This document shows, piece after piece, positions 8,940-18,946 of a DNA stretch of 25,615 nt (the first letter of the stretch is position 1; each line of letters opens with the position of its first letter). Origin of the DNA: Nitrosomonas sp. GTDB lineage: Bacteria > Pseudomonadota > Gammaproteobacteria > Burkholderiales > Nitrosomonadaceae. Position numbers and translations under genes: made by a program. The stretch covers positions 1 to 25,615 of the forward strand of contig JADKHF010000029.1 in the NCBI GenBank assembly GCA_016721865.1, in the 5' to 3' direction. Below the pieces are notes generated by a model. The model did not search any database, had not been told where the DNA came from, and worked only from the letters and a program-made list of their open reading frames with translations.

Positions 8940-9307
8940 CCGGAAACGGCATTAACGATCAATGCCAAACCGGAACCGCCTGTTATACCGGCACTGAGAA
9001 AAACCATATTTTTTCGCTCGGCCAAAGCTGTTTCTGGCGGCAAATTATCAGTAAATTTGTTTACAGCTTGCGATTCACCAGTCAGTGGTGCTTCGTTGAT
9101 GCGTAGAACAGAGGCCTGGATCAGGCGGGCATCCGCAGTGACCAGGTCCCCGCTTTCGCGCAACAGAATATCTCCCGGAACGATTTCGGTTGCAACAACC
9201 ATCACGCTATGGCCATTGCGCATTACGCGACAATGGGGGGCCCAACCAAAGCACCGCGGCGCACGGAAGTATTCTTGAATGAAACCCATCGGTGCGTAAG
9301 CCTCCAA
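8940..9307 (-). pseudogene. P2-type cation ATPase fragment (actuator domain)
   Basis: Minus-strand reading gives YAPMGFIQEY, then CRVMRNGHSVMVV, VPGDILLRESGDLVTADARL and LTGESQAV, the TGES loop of the actuator domain of P-type ATPases (Ca2+/Mg2+-like P2 class). It continues to GLALIVN near 8950 and then runs into sequence antisense to the integrase. The catalytic DKTGT region and everything after it are missing. The 5' part of the same gene lies at 11651-11923, on the far side of an IS66 element. Segment RAPRCFGWAPHC looks garbled by compensating indels. The gene can make no working pump. Confidence 0.8.
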
Positions 9308-9316
9308 CCCCACCAT

Positions 9317-10898
9317 CTACCCACATTCCTTCAACAATGCTTCAATAGCCTCCGGTGCGAAGGGTAGCAGTTCATCGATTCGGCTGTTAGGCCAGGTGGG
9401 GAGTTTTTCGAGGGTGTCGGCTAGCCATTGTGCGGGGTTGAGGCCGTTGAGTTTTGCGGTGCCGAGCAGGGTTTGGATGGCGGCGGCACGTTTTCCGGCG
9501 CGCTCGGAGCCGGTGAACAGCCAGTTTTTCTTGCCGAGCGCGATGGGGCGAATAGTGTTTTCGACGGGGTTGTTGTCAATCGGCAGGTGTCCGCTGCCGG
9601 CGTAGCGGATCAGGCTTTGCCAGCGCTTCAAGGTGTAGTCGATGGCTTTGGCGGTGCCGCCGCCATCGGCGGTATGAAAGCGGGTTTGCAGTAACCAGTC
9701 GTGCAACGATTGCAGGATCGGCAGGCTTTTTTCGGCACGCAGTTGTTGCCGTGCTTCGGTCGATAAGTGCTTGCTTTCGGCTTCGACGGCGTAAAGTTTG
9801 CCAATGCGTTGCAATGCTTCGAATGCAACGGTGCTGGCGTTGGCCTGATGCAGATCGAAGAATTTGCGGCGCGCGTGCGCCCAACAGCCTAATTCTGTGC
9901 AGGGTGATGCTGTTTGGAGAATAAAGCCTTGTACCCGCCATAGTCGTCGACCAGCAAGTGGCCTTGCCAGCTGTTGAGGAAGTTTTGCACATGTTTGCCA
10001 CTACGACTGGTTTGGTAGTCAAATACGATGATACGCGGCTCCAATTCGAAGTCGTTGCTGCGATACGCCCACAGGTAGGCGCGCTGCGTTTTTCCGCTGC
10101 CGGGATCAGTTGCGCCACCGGGGTTTCGTCGGCGTGCAACACGCGACCTTGCAGCAAGTGCCAGATCAGCCGGTCAGCCAGCGGTTGCAGTGCCACGCCG
10201 ACGCGTCCAACCCACTCCGCCAGGGTGGAGAGCGATAAAGTGACACCTTCGCGGGCGGCGATTTGCGTGATGCGATACAGCGGCAGGTGATCGAGGTATT
10301 TAGCCGCGACGATCCAAGCAAGCAAACCCGGTGCCGCCATGCCGCCGTCGATCACCGCGGGCGGTACCGGTTCCGCGACCACAGTTTCGCATGCCCGGCA
10401 GGAATATTGCGGACGGATGTGGCGGTGCACAAAGAATTCGGCGGGTTTGACGTCGAGTTGTTCGGTGACGTCTTCACCGATTCTGACCAGATCGCTGCCG
10501 CACTGTTTGCATTGGCAGGATTGCGGTTCATGGCGGTGTTCGATGCGCGGCAGGTGATCCGGCAACGGCTGGCGCCCAGCGCGTGCGCGCTTAGGCTTCT
10601 GCGGAGCAGGCAGCGGCAATTGCTCGATTTCCGCCTCAACGGCAGAAACATCAGTTTGCCAGTCTTCTTCGAACAAACTCAACTGTGGCTGTGACAGTGC
10701 TTCGCTCTTCACACCGTAACGAATGCGGCGCAAATGCCCCAGTTCCAGCGTCAGCGCCTGATTCTTCGCCTCCAGCAGTTTGAGTTCGTTTTGTGCTTGC
10801 GTAAGCAGTGATTGAATCAGATTTGATACCTCGGTTTTAACCGCCGGCGCGAGGTTCAGATGATCCAATTCAATTGACTGTTTTGCGTGCGTTTTCAT
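9317..10898 (-). pseudogene. tnpC: IS66 transposase TnpC, frameshifted
   Basis: Start at ATG 10898 (MKTHAKQSIELDHLNL). The N-terminal coiled-coil-like region and the zinc-finger segment (CQCKQCGSDL, CRAC) are followed by PLYRITQIAAREGVTLSLST and the first catalytic aspartate in VLHADETPVAQL. A frame change near 10110 and another near 9930 are needed to continue through LLVDDYGGYKAL and GCWAHARRKFFD to the C-terminal DNNPVENTIRPIALGKKNWL, which holds the catalytic glutamate, and ALLKECG at 9317. The gene is otherwise full length (about 525 residues). It is inactive as read; two single-base changes would restore it. Confidence 0.85.
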
Positions 10899-10947
10899 GG
10901 TGTTATTGTACCACAAAACCCGCGAAAAGCGGCATCAATATTGGCGT

Positions 10948-11295
10948 TCAGCTATATTTTCGTACGCACGACTGCAACCCCAAACGATGCCAATCCACTC
11001 CGGCAATCAACCACTCCCATTGCGGCTGCGTCAACACAATGCCACCTTCTCCGGAATGTTGCCAAACAAACCGTCCCCGATGCAAACGCCTCTGGCACAG
11101 CCACACACCGGTACCGTCCCACAGCAACACTTTGATGCGATTGCCCGCGCGATTGCAAAACACAAACGCCGAGCCCGCACAAGGCGATCGCTGCAACGCC
11201 TGCTCCACCAACACCGACAAACCGTCGATCCCCCGGCGCATATCCACCGGATCAACCATCAACCAGATCTCCCCCGGATTCGCAATCAAAGACAC
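10948..11295 (-). CDS. tnpB: IS66 accessory protein TnpB (IS66 Orf2)
   Basis: Intact, about 115 residues, the usual TnpB length. The start is probably GTG 11295 (VSLIANPGEIWLMVDPVDMR), overlapping the end of tnpA by ten bases, as is typical in IS66. The conserved core is VDMRRGIDGLSVLV, AFVFCNRAGNRIKVLLWDGT and GVWLCQRRLHRGRFVW, diagnostic for IS66 Orf2. The open frame extends upstream to 11466, but that extension is antisense-like within tnpA and is not used. TnpB is required for IS66 transposition, though its biochemical role is not well defined. Confidence 0.9.
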   Translation of the reverse strand: MSLIANPGEIWLMVDPVDMRRGIDGLSVLVEQALQRSPCAGSAFVFCNRAGNRIKVLLWDGTGVWLCQRRLHRGRFVWQHSGEGGIVLTQPQWEWLIAGVDWHRLGLQSCVRKYS

Positions 11296-11576
11296 TTCAA
11301 CAATTCCCCCAACCAATGCGGCGAAACCGTCGATGGCAGTTCCAGCACATGATCGCCCCGTCCGCGAAGACACAGTGTATTCGCCGGCATAGACATTGGT
11401 TTGATCGTTATCGGAACCAACGCAGGCGACCGAATAACCTGATCGGCACGATGCTTGCGAACCCAATTACCAAACGTCTTTGTATTCAAACCATGTTCCC
11501 GGCAATAAGCTGCCTGGGACATACCGCTGGTTTGCCATGTTTCGATATGAATTCGTCGTATTTCTGATGATGACAT
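11286..11576 (-). CDS. tnpA: IS66 accessory protein TnpA (IS66 Orf1)
   Basis: Intact, 96 residues. The N-terminal helix-turn-helix (WQTSGMSQAAYCREHGLNTK, TFGNWVRKH) is typical of IS66 Orf1 proteins, which are thought to bind DNA. The C-terminus is short and variable. AGGAGG lies about 7 bases before the ATG, a strong ribosome-binding site. The end overlaps the start of tnpB, indicating translational coupling. Confidence 0.9.
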   Translation of the reverse strand: MSSSEIRRIHIETWQTSGMSQAAYCREHGLNTKTFGNWVRKHRADQVIRSPALVPITIKPMSMPANTLCLRGRGDHVLELPSTVSPHWLGELLKCL

Positions 11577-11650
11577 CGTTCCTCCTTGTAAAAGGTTTGA
11601 GGATAACGATGATGTACCAGGGTGTTAATGTGGGGGGGGGGAGGGTAGGT

Positions 11651-11923
11651 GCTTCCAATATTAGAAAGCAAAAAGGGCGCCTTCCAACGCCCCACCCCAG
11701 CGCTGTTGAGACAGCTGCTGCGCCAATCAGCACCCAAATAACCAGGCTCTTGAATTGACTCACCAGAAATAACCAAGGCTAAAAATCGCTTACCTTTTCG
11801 TAGCTTATTAGGCTCATTGCAGGCGAGGCGAGCAGCCACTTCCTCATCGGCAAGTCCCCGTTCCACATCGGTCGCAACGAGATGCTCGAGCTCAATTAAT
11901 GATTGGTTATGCCATGCATTCAT
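11651..11923 (-). pseudogene. P2-type cation ATPase N-terminal fragment
   Basis: ATG 11923 has GAAGGA upstream. It reads MNAWHNQSLIELEHLVATDV, then ERGLADEEVAARL and NEPNKLRKGKRF, the cytosolic N-terminal domain of P2 cation ATPases. A frame change near 11760 leads to SQFKSLVIWVLIGAAAVSTA, the first membrane helix. It then runs into the IS66 insertion, and the gene resumes at 9307. It is only 80 bases downstream of the methyltransferase gene on the same strand. The substrate class (Ca2+, Mg2+ or other) cannot be told from the fragment. Confidence 0.8.
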
Positions 11924-12003
11924 AGTGAGGCTTTTCCTTCAATTACCAGTAGGAATTTTGTAATGAATTGTAATAAAGCCTTCTTCTGAACATGCCTTCA
12001 TAG

Positions 12004-12658
12004 CTAATTTCTCATTGGTTTGCAGGCACGGTATAAAGCGACGGCTCCAACCACTGTTCGATAACGGGTAGTCTCCTCTATCGAATGAAATCCGGCATCC
12101 GCTATAAAAACCTGCAATAAATCCAGAATGTTATCGTGAATCTCTTCAATCCACCGCATTACCAGAGAGATTAGCCACATGACTGAATCGTGCGGCTTGC
12201 CAAAATCTGCGACATGTAACTCGCCACCGGGCTTCAATACGCGAAATGCTTCCCTGAGTACCTGCTGCTTATCTTGCCGCGTCAAATGATGCAGCATCAG
12301 ACTGACGAAAACGTGATCAAAATTTTTGTCCGGATAGGGCAGACTTGTCGCTGTACCTTGTTGCAGGATAATGATCTCTCCTGCTTGTTCGGCCTTCCTT
12401 CGTGCGATGTCTAATATCTGAGGGTCCATATCAAGACCACTTACTCCGGCGTCCGGTTGAGATTGTTTGATCATCAGAGTGAGCGTGCCCGTACCGCAGC
12501 CCACATCCAGCACATCTTGGCCAAACTGGATGCGGGCTTGCGCGATCAATGCAGTCTTTAACGCCGCCTCAGGAAACAAGCGCCGCATTATCGGATCGTA
12601 CCAACGTGTCAGCCAGTGGAAATGAAACGCCGGGATATAATGATGAATTCTTCTTCAT
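12004..12658 (-). CDS. SAM-dependent methyltransferase coupled to cusA (N-terminal frameshift)
   Basis: Class I methyltransferase fold with the SAM-binding motif VLDVGCGTGTLTL, acidic GLDMDPQILDIAR, FDHVFVSLMLHHL and VLKPGGELHVADF. The uninterrupted frame starts at an internal ATG 12588, but in-frame HHYIPAFHFHWLTRWYDPIM upstream resembles the N-terminus of related methyltransferases. The likely true start is ATG 12658, whose ATGA overlaps the cusA stop, with one base change in the A/T-rich first codons (about 12640-12650). Full length is about 217 residues. The substrate is unknown; the family ranges over quinones, lipids and small molecules. Its position as last gene of the Cus operon suggests a role connected with metal stress, but this is inference only. 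Confidence 0.8.
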
Positions 12659-15600
12659 GATAACCCCCTCATCTTTTCCGTTTTCAGTGAGTGTCGAATT
12701 GGGATTTCCTTGACAAGCGCATAGACTGCGGGAAATACGATCATTGTCAGTACTGTAGCGGAAACCATGCCGCCCACCATCGGGGCAGAAATACGCCGGA
12801 TTACTTCGGAACCCGTGCCGCTGCTAAACATAACTGGAAGCAGGCCCAATACGCTTCCTGCGATGGTCATCATCACGGGTCGTATTCGATATACCGCCCC
12901 TTGCACTACCGCTTCGTAAAGATCCTCGACAGTTACTTTACTACCAGAAGCTTCGCGCTTTGCAGTCACATCTTTGAGCGCTTGATCAAGGAATTCGAGC
13001 ATGACCATTCCAGACTCGGCCGCAATACCAATGAGACCGATGAAACCAATCGCTGCTGCGTTGCTCATGTTGTAGTCGAGCCAATACATCAGCCAGATAC
13101 CTCCGACTAAGGAAAAAGGTATCGATAGCATTACTATCAATGTCTCTGTAAGACGATTGAAATTCAGATATACAAGCAGGAATACCATCAGGAGAGTGAT
13201 AGGCACTACCACTTTCAGTTTCTCGTTGGCCCGCTCCATGTATTCGAATTGCCCGCTCCAGGTGGCATAGTATCCGGGAGGAAATTGCACTTGTTCACGC
13301 ACTGCTTTCTGTCCAGCTGCAACGTAACTACCGATATCACGATCACGAATATCAACAAAAATATACGCAGACAGCAGTGCATTTTCCGTACGAATGCTTG
13401 GCGGGCCTTTGACAAGACTGATTCGTGCAAGCTGGCCAAGCGGAATCATCGTCGCTCCCATGGTTGGAACCAGCACCTGAGTAGCAATTGCCTGCGGATC
13501 GCTGCGTAGCTCGCGTGGATAGCGTACGGAAACACCAAAGCGTTCCCGGCCTTCAATCGTGGTCGTCACCATCTCGCCGCCAAGCGCTGCTGAAATCACA
13601 GACAATAAATCGCCAACAGCCAATCCATATCGGGCAAGTTCAAGACGATCGGGCTCAACATCAAGATAGTAGCCGCCGGTCGTGCGTTCCGCGAAGGCAC
13701 TACTGGTTCCTGGCACCGTTTTAACAACTGATTCAATTTGTTTGGCAAGCTTTTCAATCTCGCCCAAATCCTTGCCGAACACCTTGATGCCGACGGGCGT
13801 GCGAATACCAGTAACAAGCATATCGTTTCTATTTTTGATCGGCATCGTCCAGACATTACTGACCCCCAGCATCTGCAATGCTTGATCCAACTCAGCGATC
13901 AGCTTGTCGATGGTCATCCCTTGGCGCCAATTGCTTTCCGGTTTCAAATTAATGATGGTTTCAGTCATTTCCAATGGTGCTGGATCGGTAGCGGTATTAG
14001 CGCGTCCGGCTTTGCCCAATACCGATGCCACCTCGGGAAAGCTTTTAATGATTTTATTCTGTGTTTGCAGGATTTCTGCCGCCTTGGTAACGGAAATACC
14101 CGGAAGTGTTACTGGCATATAAAGTAGTGTGCCCTCATTCAATGTTGGCATAAACTCTGTTCCAAGCCTGAGCGTTGGATAAACAGTAACCCCAACTACC
14201 ACGACTGCTGCCAGGACAATGACTTTTTTCCACTGTAACACCTGAGCCATTACAGGCCGATAGAGCTGGATCATGATCCGTCCCAGCAGATTGTCTTGCT
14301 CGCGCGGAATGCGGCCACGAAGCAGAAGCAGGATTAGAGCAGGTACCAAAATGATCGAAAGCAGTGCAGCACCCGCCATGGCAAACGTTTTGGTATAAGC
14401 AAGCGGGTGAAACATGCGCCCTTCCTGCGCCTCGAGCACAAACACCGGTATAAACGATACCGTGATGATCAGCAGGCTGAAAAATAGCGGCGGGCCGACT
14501 TCCTTGCAGGCTGCAATGACAGCTTCCGTGCGCGATTCATCGGGAGCGAGTCGCGCAAGATGTTTGTGCGCGTTTTCGACCATGACGATTGCTGCATCGG
14601 TCATTTCTGCGATCGCCAGCGCGATACCGGCGAGGCTCATGATGTTGGAATTAATGCCAAGGTGAAACATTGCAATGAAGGCGATCAGCACACCGATCGG
14701 AAGCATGATGATCGCCACCAGCGCACTACGCACGTGCATGAGAAATACTGCACATACCAGCGCCACGATTATGATCTGTTCGATAAATACTTCGTTTAGC
14801 GTCGCGATGGCGCGGTGAATCAACTCTGAGCGGTTGTAGACAGGCTGAATCAAAACACCTTCCGGTAAACCGGACGCAATTTCGTCGATCTTTTTTTCGA
14901 TATTATGGGTCACATTGGAGAGCGTTTTCACCATGCCGCGCTACTGCGATACCCGAAACAACTTCTCCTTCTCCGTTGTATTCAGTAATGCCACGGCGCT
15001 CATCAGGAACTAACTCCACCCGGGCAACATGACTCAGCAATACCGGCATACCCTCGTGTGCTTTCACAACCAGATTCTCAAGGTCGCTAATTCCGCGCAG
15101 ATAGCCCTTACCGCGAACCATATACTCAGTTTCCGTCAGCTCGATCACACGTCCCCCGACATTGCGGTTGCTGGAGGCGATAACATCGGAGATTGTTTTG
15201 AGTGATATCCCGTAGGCTTGGAGGCGTCGTGGATCTACGGTAACTTGGTAGTTTTTTACAAAACCGCCCACACTCGCCACTTCCGACACGCCATGTGCTG
15301 CGGTCAACTGATAACGCAAGAACCAATCCTGAATAGCGCGTAATTCATCAAGCGCGCGATTCTTGGCAACTAGCACATATTGGTAAACCCAACCGACCCC
15401 CGTTGCATCCGGGCCGAGCGAAGGCCTGACATTTTCTGGTAGCCGGTTTGCTGCGAAGCTCAGGTATTCCAGTACTCGAGAACGCGCCCAGTAGATATCG
15501 GTTCCATCTTCAAAGATGACGTACACAAACGATACACCGAAATTTGATAATCCTCTGACAACCTTTGATTTTGGCACACTTAACATAGCTGTAGTCAGCG

Positions 15601-15802
15601 GATAAGTAACCTGGTCTTCGACCACCTGCGGCGCCTGTCCGGGATATTCCGTGTAAATGATAACCTGTGCGTCCGATAAATCGGGTATTGCGTCGACAGG
15701 CGTCTTCAATACTGCATACACGCCCCAAGCTACTACAAAAAAAGTTCCAAGTAGCACCAGGAAGACATTCCGTACCGACCATTCAATTATATTGCCAATC
15801 AT
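12655..15802 (-). CDS. cusA: Copper/silver RND efflux pump CusA (one frameshift)
   Basis: Inner-membrane proton-driven heavy-metal exporter of the HME-RND class, about 1,049 residues including one frame change, the normal CusA/CzcA length. ATG 15802 starts MIGNIIEWSVRNVFLV, one base after the cusB stop; GGAGGA lies inside the cusB end. Porter-domain segments include AIPDLSDAQVIIYTEYPGQA and NRNVGGRVIELTE. Near 14920 a frame change joins ARHGENAL to the second half (KKIDEIASGLPEGVLIQPVY). That half contains the TM4 proton-relay motif AIAEMTDAAIVMVENA, WTMPIKNRNDMLVTGIRTPV typical of the copper/silver branch, and the C-terminal helices. CusA rather than CzcA is favoured by this segment and by CusB's CusF-like domain. 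The single lesion may be a sequence error. Confidence 0.9.
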
Positions 15803-15803
15803 C

Positions 15804-17394
15804 TTAGTGTCCTCCATGAGCGGTGGCGCCAAGGCTGAGATCTGCTGGCTGAATGTGCACGATGATATATTCACCGGCTGATTCCTCGGTGATTTCGAAT
15901 ATAACCTTTTGTCCAGGCTTTAATGAACGAAGTAACGCTGGATCAGAAACGTGGAAATCCATTGTCATGGCTGGCCATTGAAGACTAGCAATTGGGCCAT
16001 GCGCAAGTGTGGCAGTGGCATGCGCAAAATCCATGGTATTGATGGTTCCTTCACCACGATGAGTTTTTGACGGCGATGCCTTAACAAACGAGCCAGTTCC
16101 AGTTTCTTTTTTCTCGTCCGGTAGCTGGTGGCCTCCATGACCAAAACCACTCAGAACTGCCTTGAGATTACTTTCTGCATCAATTAGGAAATTAGCTTTG
16201 ACCACAACAGTTTCTCCAGCATTAATTCCCCCCAGCACCTCAGCATAGCCATCGGCATGCATACCCAGTTTGACCGTACGCGGCTCAAATCGGCCTGCGC
16301 CGAGATCCACCAACACCACCCGGCGGGTGCCAGTATCCAACACGGCTGAATCGGGTATTAGAAGTACTTTGTCTTTGCTGTGAGATGAAGCAAATTCCAC
16401 GCGTGCGTACATGGCAGGCTTCAACGGGCCATCGGGGTTGGGAAGTACAACACGCACGATAGCAGTACGCGTCTCCGGAGTTACCATGGGATAGATGAAA
16501 GCGGTTTCACCGTTGAATACTTTGTTTGGATAAGCTTCCACTCTGATGGTGGCTACTTGACCTTGATGCACCATTCCAAGATCCTGTTCAAATACATCAG
16601 CTAACACCCACACGCTGGATAAATCAGCAATCTGATATAGCACCTCTCCAGGCATAAAGCGTTGCCCCATGACAGCCTTCTTTTCCAGCACCACACCGTC
16701 GGCTTTAGAGCGCAGTGTCATATACTGCCGCACTTCGCCGGTTTGCTGCAGGCGTTGTAACTCGGTTTCCGCAATATCCCAATTGCGCAGTTTCTGCAAT
16801 GCGCTGGCAACCAATCGCTGCATAGAGGCCCGCATATCGGAATCGCTATCAGCGGTGGATTGCAATCCCCTTAGCGCAATCACGTATTCCTGTTGCGCAG
16901 TAATCAAATCAGGACTGTATACATCCATCAAGGCATCGCCCTTTCTCACTGCCTGACCCGTAGTGTTTACATAGAGCCGCTGAATCCAACCTTCAAATTT
17001 AGTCACTAATGTATATAATTTGCGTTCATCTGCCTGTATCGTTGCTACGGCTCTAATAGTGCGCGTCAGTTCACTTAATGTTGCAGTTTCAGTTCGCACC
17101 CCTAGCATTTGAATTTTTTCGGTGCTTATTTTCACAATGGTCTGATCTGATTGAGATTCCTCTCCCTCATAAACCGGCAGATAATCCATTCCCATCGGAT
17201 CTTTTTTGGGTATCGGAGAAGTGTCGGGCAGCCCCATGGGATTGCGATAATATAAAATCTTCTTTTCGGTGCTGGTTGCTGGGGATAAAGCAACTTCGGT
17301 TGATGTTTGTGATTGCGTTACCCCACCAATAACCCGCAAACAGCGCGGTTGTAATCGCAATCCCAATCATAATTGGCTTAATAGTAGATTTCAT
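15804..17394 (-). CDS. cusB: Cus efflux membrane-fusion protein CusB with C-terminal CusF-like domain (one frameshift)
   Basis: Periplasmic adaptor linking CusA and CusC. The start is ATG 17394 (MKSTIKPIMIGIAITTALFA), with GGAG nine bases upstream; this forms a membrane anchor. A one-base change near 17325 joins TQSQTSTEVALSPA. Then comes a heavy-metal-binding segment YYRNPMG...PMGMDYLPVY, the hairpin/lipoyl/barrel regions typical of the family (TKFEGWIQRLYVNTTGQAV; VLADVFEQDLGMVHQG), and at the C-terminus a domain like the copper chaperone CusF, with HGPIASLQ followed by WPAMTM. In free CusF the equivalent W, H and Met residues bind Cu(I)/Ag(I). About 530 residues in total; the fused CusF domain explains the extra length. 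The last codons overlap the ribosome-binding site of cusA. Confidence 0.92.
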
Positions 17395-17418
17395 TGGAAA
17401 CTCCATAATCGGTAACCG

Positions 17419-18741
17419 TTAGTGCTGCTTTTTGCCGACCAACAAATCAATTTCCGCTACTGCTTTGTTGTAATTCGCCATCGCGGTGATGAGACTGGTC
17501 TCGAAATCAAATACCGTCATCTGATTATCCAGCAAGGTCAGAAAATCAACCCGGCTCACCTGATAGGCCGTCAATGCGGATTCAACGGTCAGTTTCGCCT
17601 GCGGCAGAATGGCAGTTTGATAGAGCCTGACCGATTTCAGGCTTTGCTCAGCGATGGCAATTTGCTGACGCAATCTTGCCGTAACTTCATTACTTTGCGC
17701 TTGATACAGACTGACTGTTTGATCACGCATTGCCTGTGATTCCATGATGCGAGGCTCAATTTTATTGCCGCGCCATACCGGCAGATTAACCACCACAGTC
17801 ATGCTGACCATGTCGTCGCGTCTCGTACCGTCCATCATGTTGTCACGCTGACCATACGAAAGTCGCACGTCAAAATCCGGATAGTAGGCCCTGCGTGCCA
17901 AATCAACAGATTTCTCATTGCGTGCAATCAGGCTTTGCAATGCAAGCAATTGCGGGCGATGCGTTAGAGCTTCTTGTTGTAATGTCTCCAAATTCAAAGG
18001 CACTTCTTGAATTTGTAGTGGTACCGGAACTAGAATCTCGCTTTTCATGTTGCGTCCCAGAGTGCGAATCAGTTCTGCTTCCAATACTGGCTGTTCGCGA
18101 GTCAATACTAACAATCTGTCCAGCATTCTCGATACTTGTGTTTGTGCTTTCAGTACATCCGCCTGACTGCCTTGTCCAACTTGGTAGCGTTCTTCCGCAA
18201 TGCGCAGAAAACGTTTGAGAATCTGCTTGTTTTTCTCGGCCAGCTTGATTATCTCAACCGTGAGTCCGAGATCCCAATATGCTGTTTTAAGATCGTGCAC
18301 AACACGATTAACCGTTTCATGATAACCCTGCTCAATTGCGTCGGCATCCTTGGCGGCAACATCCTTACGCAAACCGCGCTTTCCCGGAAAAGGCAAACGC
18401 TGGGATAGACCGATCATTTTCATGGTCATATCTTCGCGGTTGAATGGTGAAGATGCCAGCGGTGCATTGATCACACCAGCCTCAAGCATGGGATCATCCA
18501 ACGCCTCTGCTGGCGCTATGCGTTGCTGAGCGGCTTCGCGTTCTTGTAGCGCTGCGCGGATTTCCGGGTTATTTTCGAGTGCTTCCACAATCAAACTTGG
18601 CAACGGAGTTTCATTACGAAAACTGGCCGAGTGTGCAAGCACACCTGAATCGGTTTTGTTTGATACAACTTCCTTTCCCTGCGCAGCCGCTGACATCACA
18701 ATCGCCATCAGTACAATCACGACCCTATCGATGCGCTTCAT
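17419..18741 (-). CDS. cusC: Outer-membrane efflux channel CusC (TolC family)
   Basis: Intact, 440 residues. AGGAG precedes ATG 18741. A signal peptide covers MKRIDRVVIVLMAIVMSAAA (cleavage around residue 20-23). Two outer-membrane efflux protein repeats follow: one begins LPSLIVEALENNPEIRAALQ, the other LETLQQEALTHRPQLLALQS. Both carry the long alpha-helical, Gln/Ala-rich stretches of TolC-type channels (AEERYQVGQGSQADVLKAQ; ALTAYQVSRVDFLTLLDNQ). It forms the outer-membrane exit of the tripartite metal pump. It lies 24 bases upstream of cusB and is the first gene of the cusCBA-methyltransferase operon. No lipobox cysteine is seen. Confidence 0.92.
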   Translation of the reverse strand: MKRIDRVVIVLMAIVMSAAAQGKEVVSNKTDSGVLAHSASFRNETPLPSLIVEALENNPEIRAALQEREAAQQRIAPAEALDDPMLEAGVINAPLASSPFNREDMTMKMIGLSQRLPFPGKRGLRKDVAAKDADAIEQGYHETVNRVVHDLKTAYWDLGLTVEIIKLAEKNKQILKRFLRIAEERYQVGQGSQADVLKAQTQVSRMLDRLLVLTREQPVLEAELIRTLGRNMKSEILVPVPLQIQEVPLNLETLQQEALTHRPQLLALQSLIARNEKSVDLARRAYYPDFDVRLSYGQRDNMMDGTRRDDMVSMTVVVNLPVWRGNKIEPRIMESQAMRDQTVSLYQAQSNEVTARLRQQIAIAEQSLKSVRLYQTAILPQAKLTVESALTAYQVSRVDFLTLLDNQMTVFDFETSLITAMANYNKAVAEIDLLVGKKQH

Positions 18742-18946
18742 TGTGATCTCCTAATTAAATCGTGTGGTCGAGGGGTGTTAATAACAAATGTAATGAGCAT
18801 TCCAACCTCCTGACGTATAAGGTCTACTTTTCTGTTGTAAAAGAAAAATACAAATGTAGGAATACATTCACGCGTAACCTGCACTCTCCTTCAGAGAGGT
18901 GTAGAACGTAGGCGAGAAAATATTTTGCCTGAATACAGGCGGATTT

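Larger units (their letters stand above)
9308..11650. mobile_element. IS66-family insertion sequence splitting the ATPase gene
   Basis: The element carries tnpA, tnpB and tnpC on the minus strand. Flanks GCCTCCAA (9300-9307) and GCTTCCAA (11651-11658) match at seven of eight bases, fitting the 8-bp duplication made by IS66 elements. Removing the element and one copy joins the ATPase reading ...LILEA and YAPMGFIQEY in a sensible way. The ends are poorly conserved except for CCCACATT at 9320-9327 and its complement at 11627-11634. A run of ten G (11632-11641) near the right end is a likely place for sequence error and may hide the true terminal repeat. Length is about 2.34 kb. Confidence 0.8.

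Noticed and set aside
9396..10694. Several plus-strand open frames opposite IS66 tnpC
   Set aside because: They are antisense to a clear transposase gene, have no family features and arise from its higher GC content.
11296..11466. N-terminal extension of tnpB
   Set aside because: It lies within tnpA in another frame; normal TnpB length and the usual tnpA-tnpB overlap favour GTG 11295.
12691..14799. Plus-strand open frames opposite cusA
   Set aside because: They are shadows of the RND gene with no recognisable domain and no ribosome-binding sites.
18779..18840. CueR box upstream of cusC
   Set aside because: The ACCT...AGGT pair on the minus strand has 19 rather than 21 bases overall and lacks the TTCC/GGAA arms and a clear -35/-10 pair.
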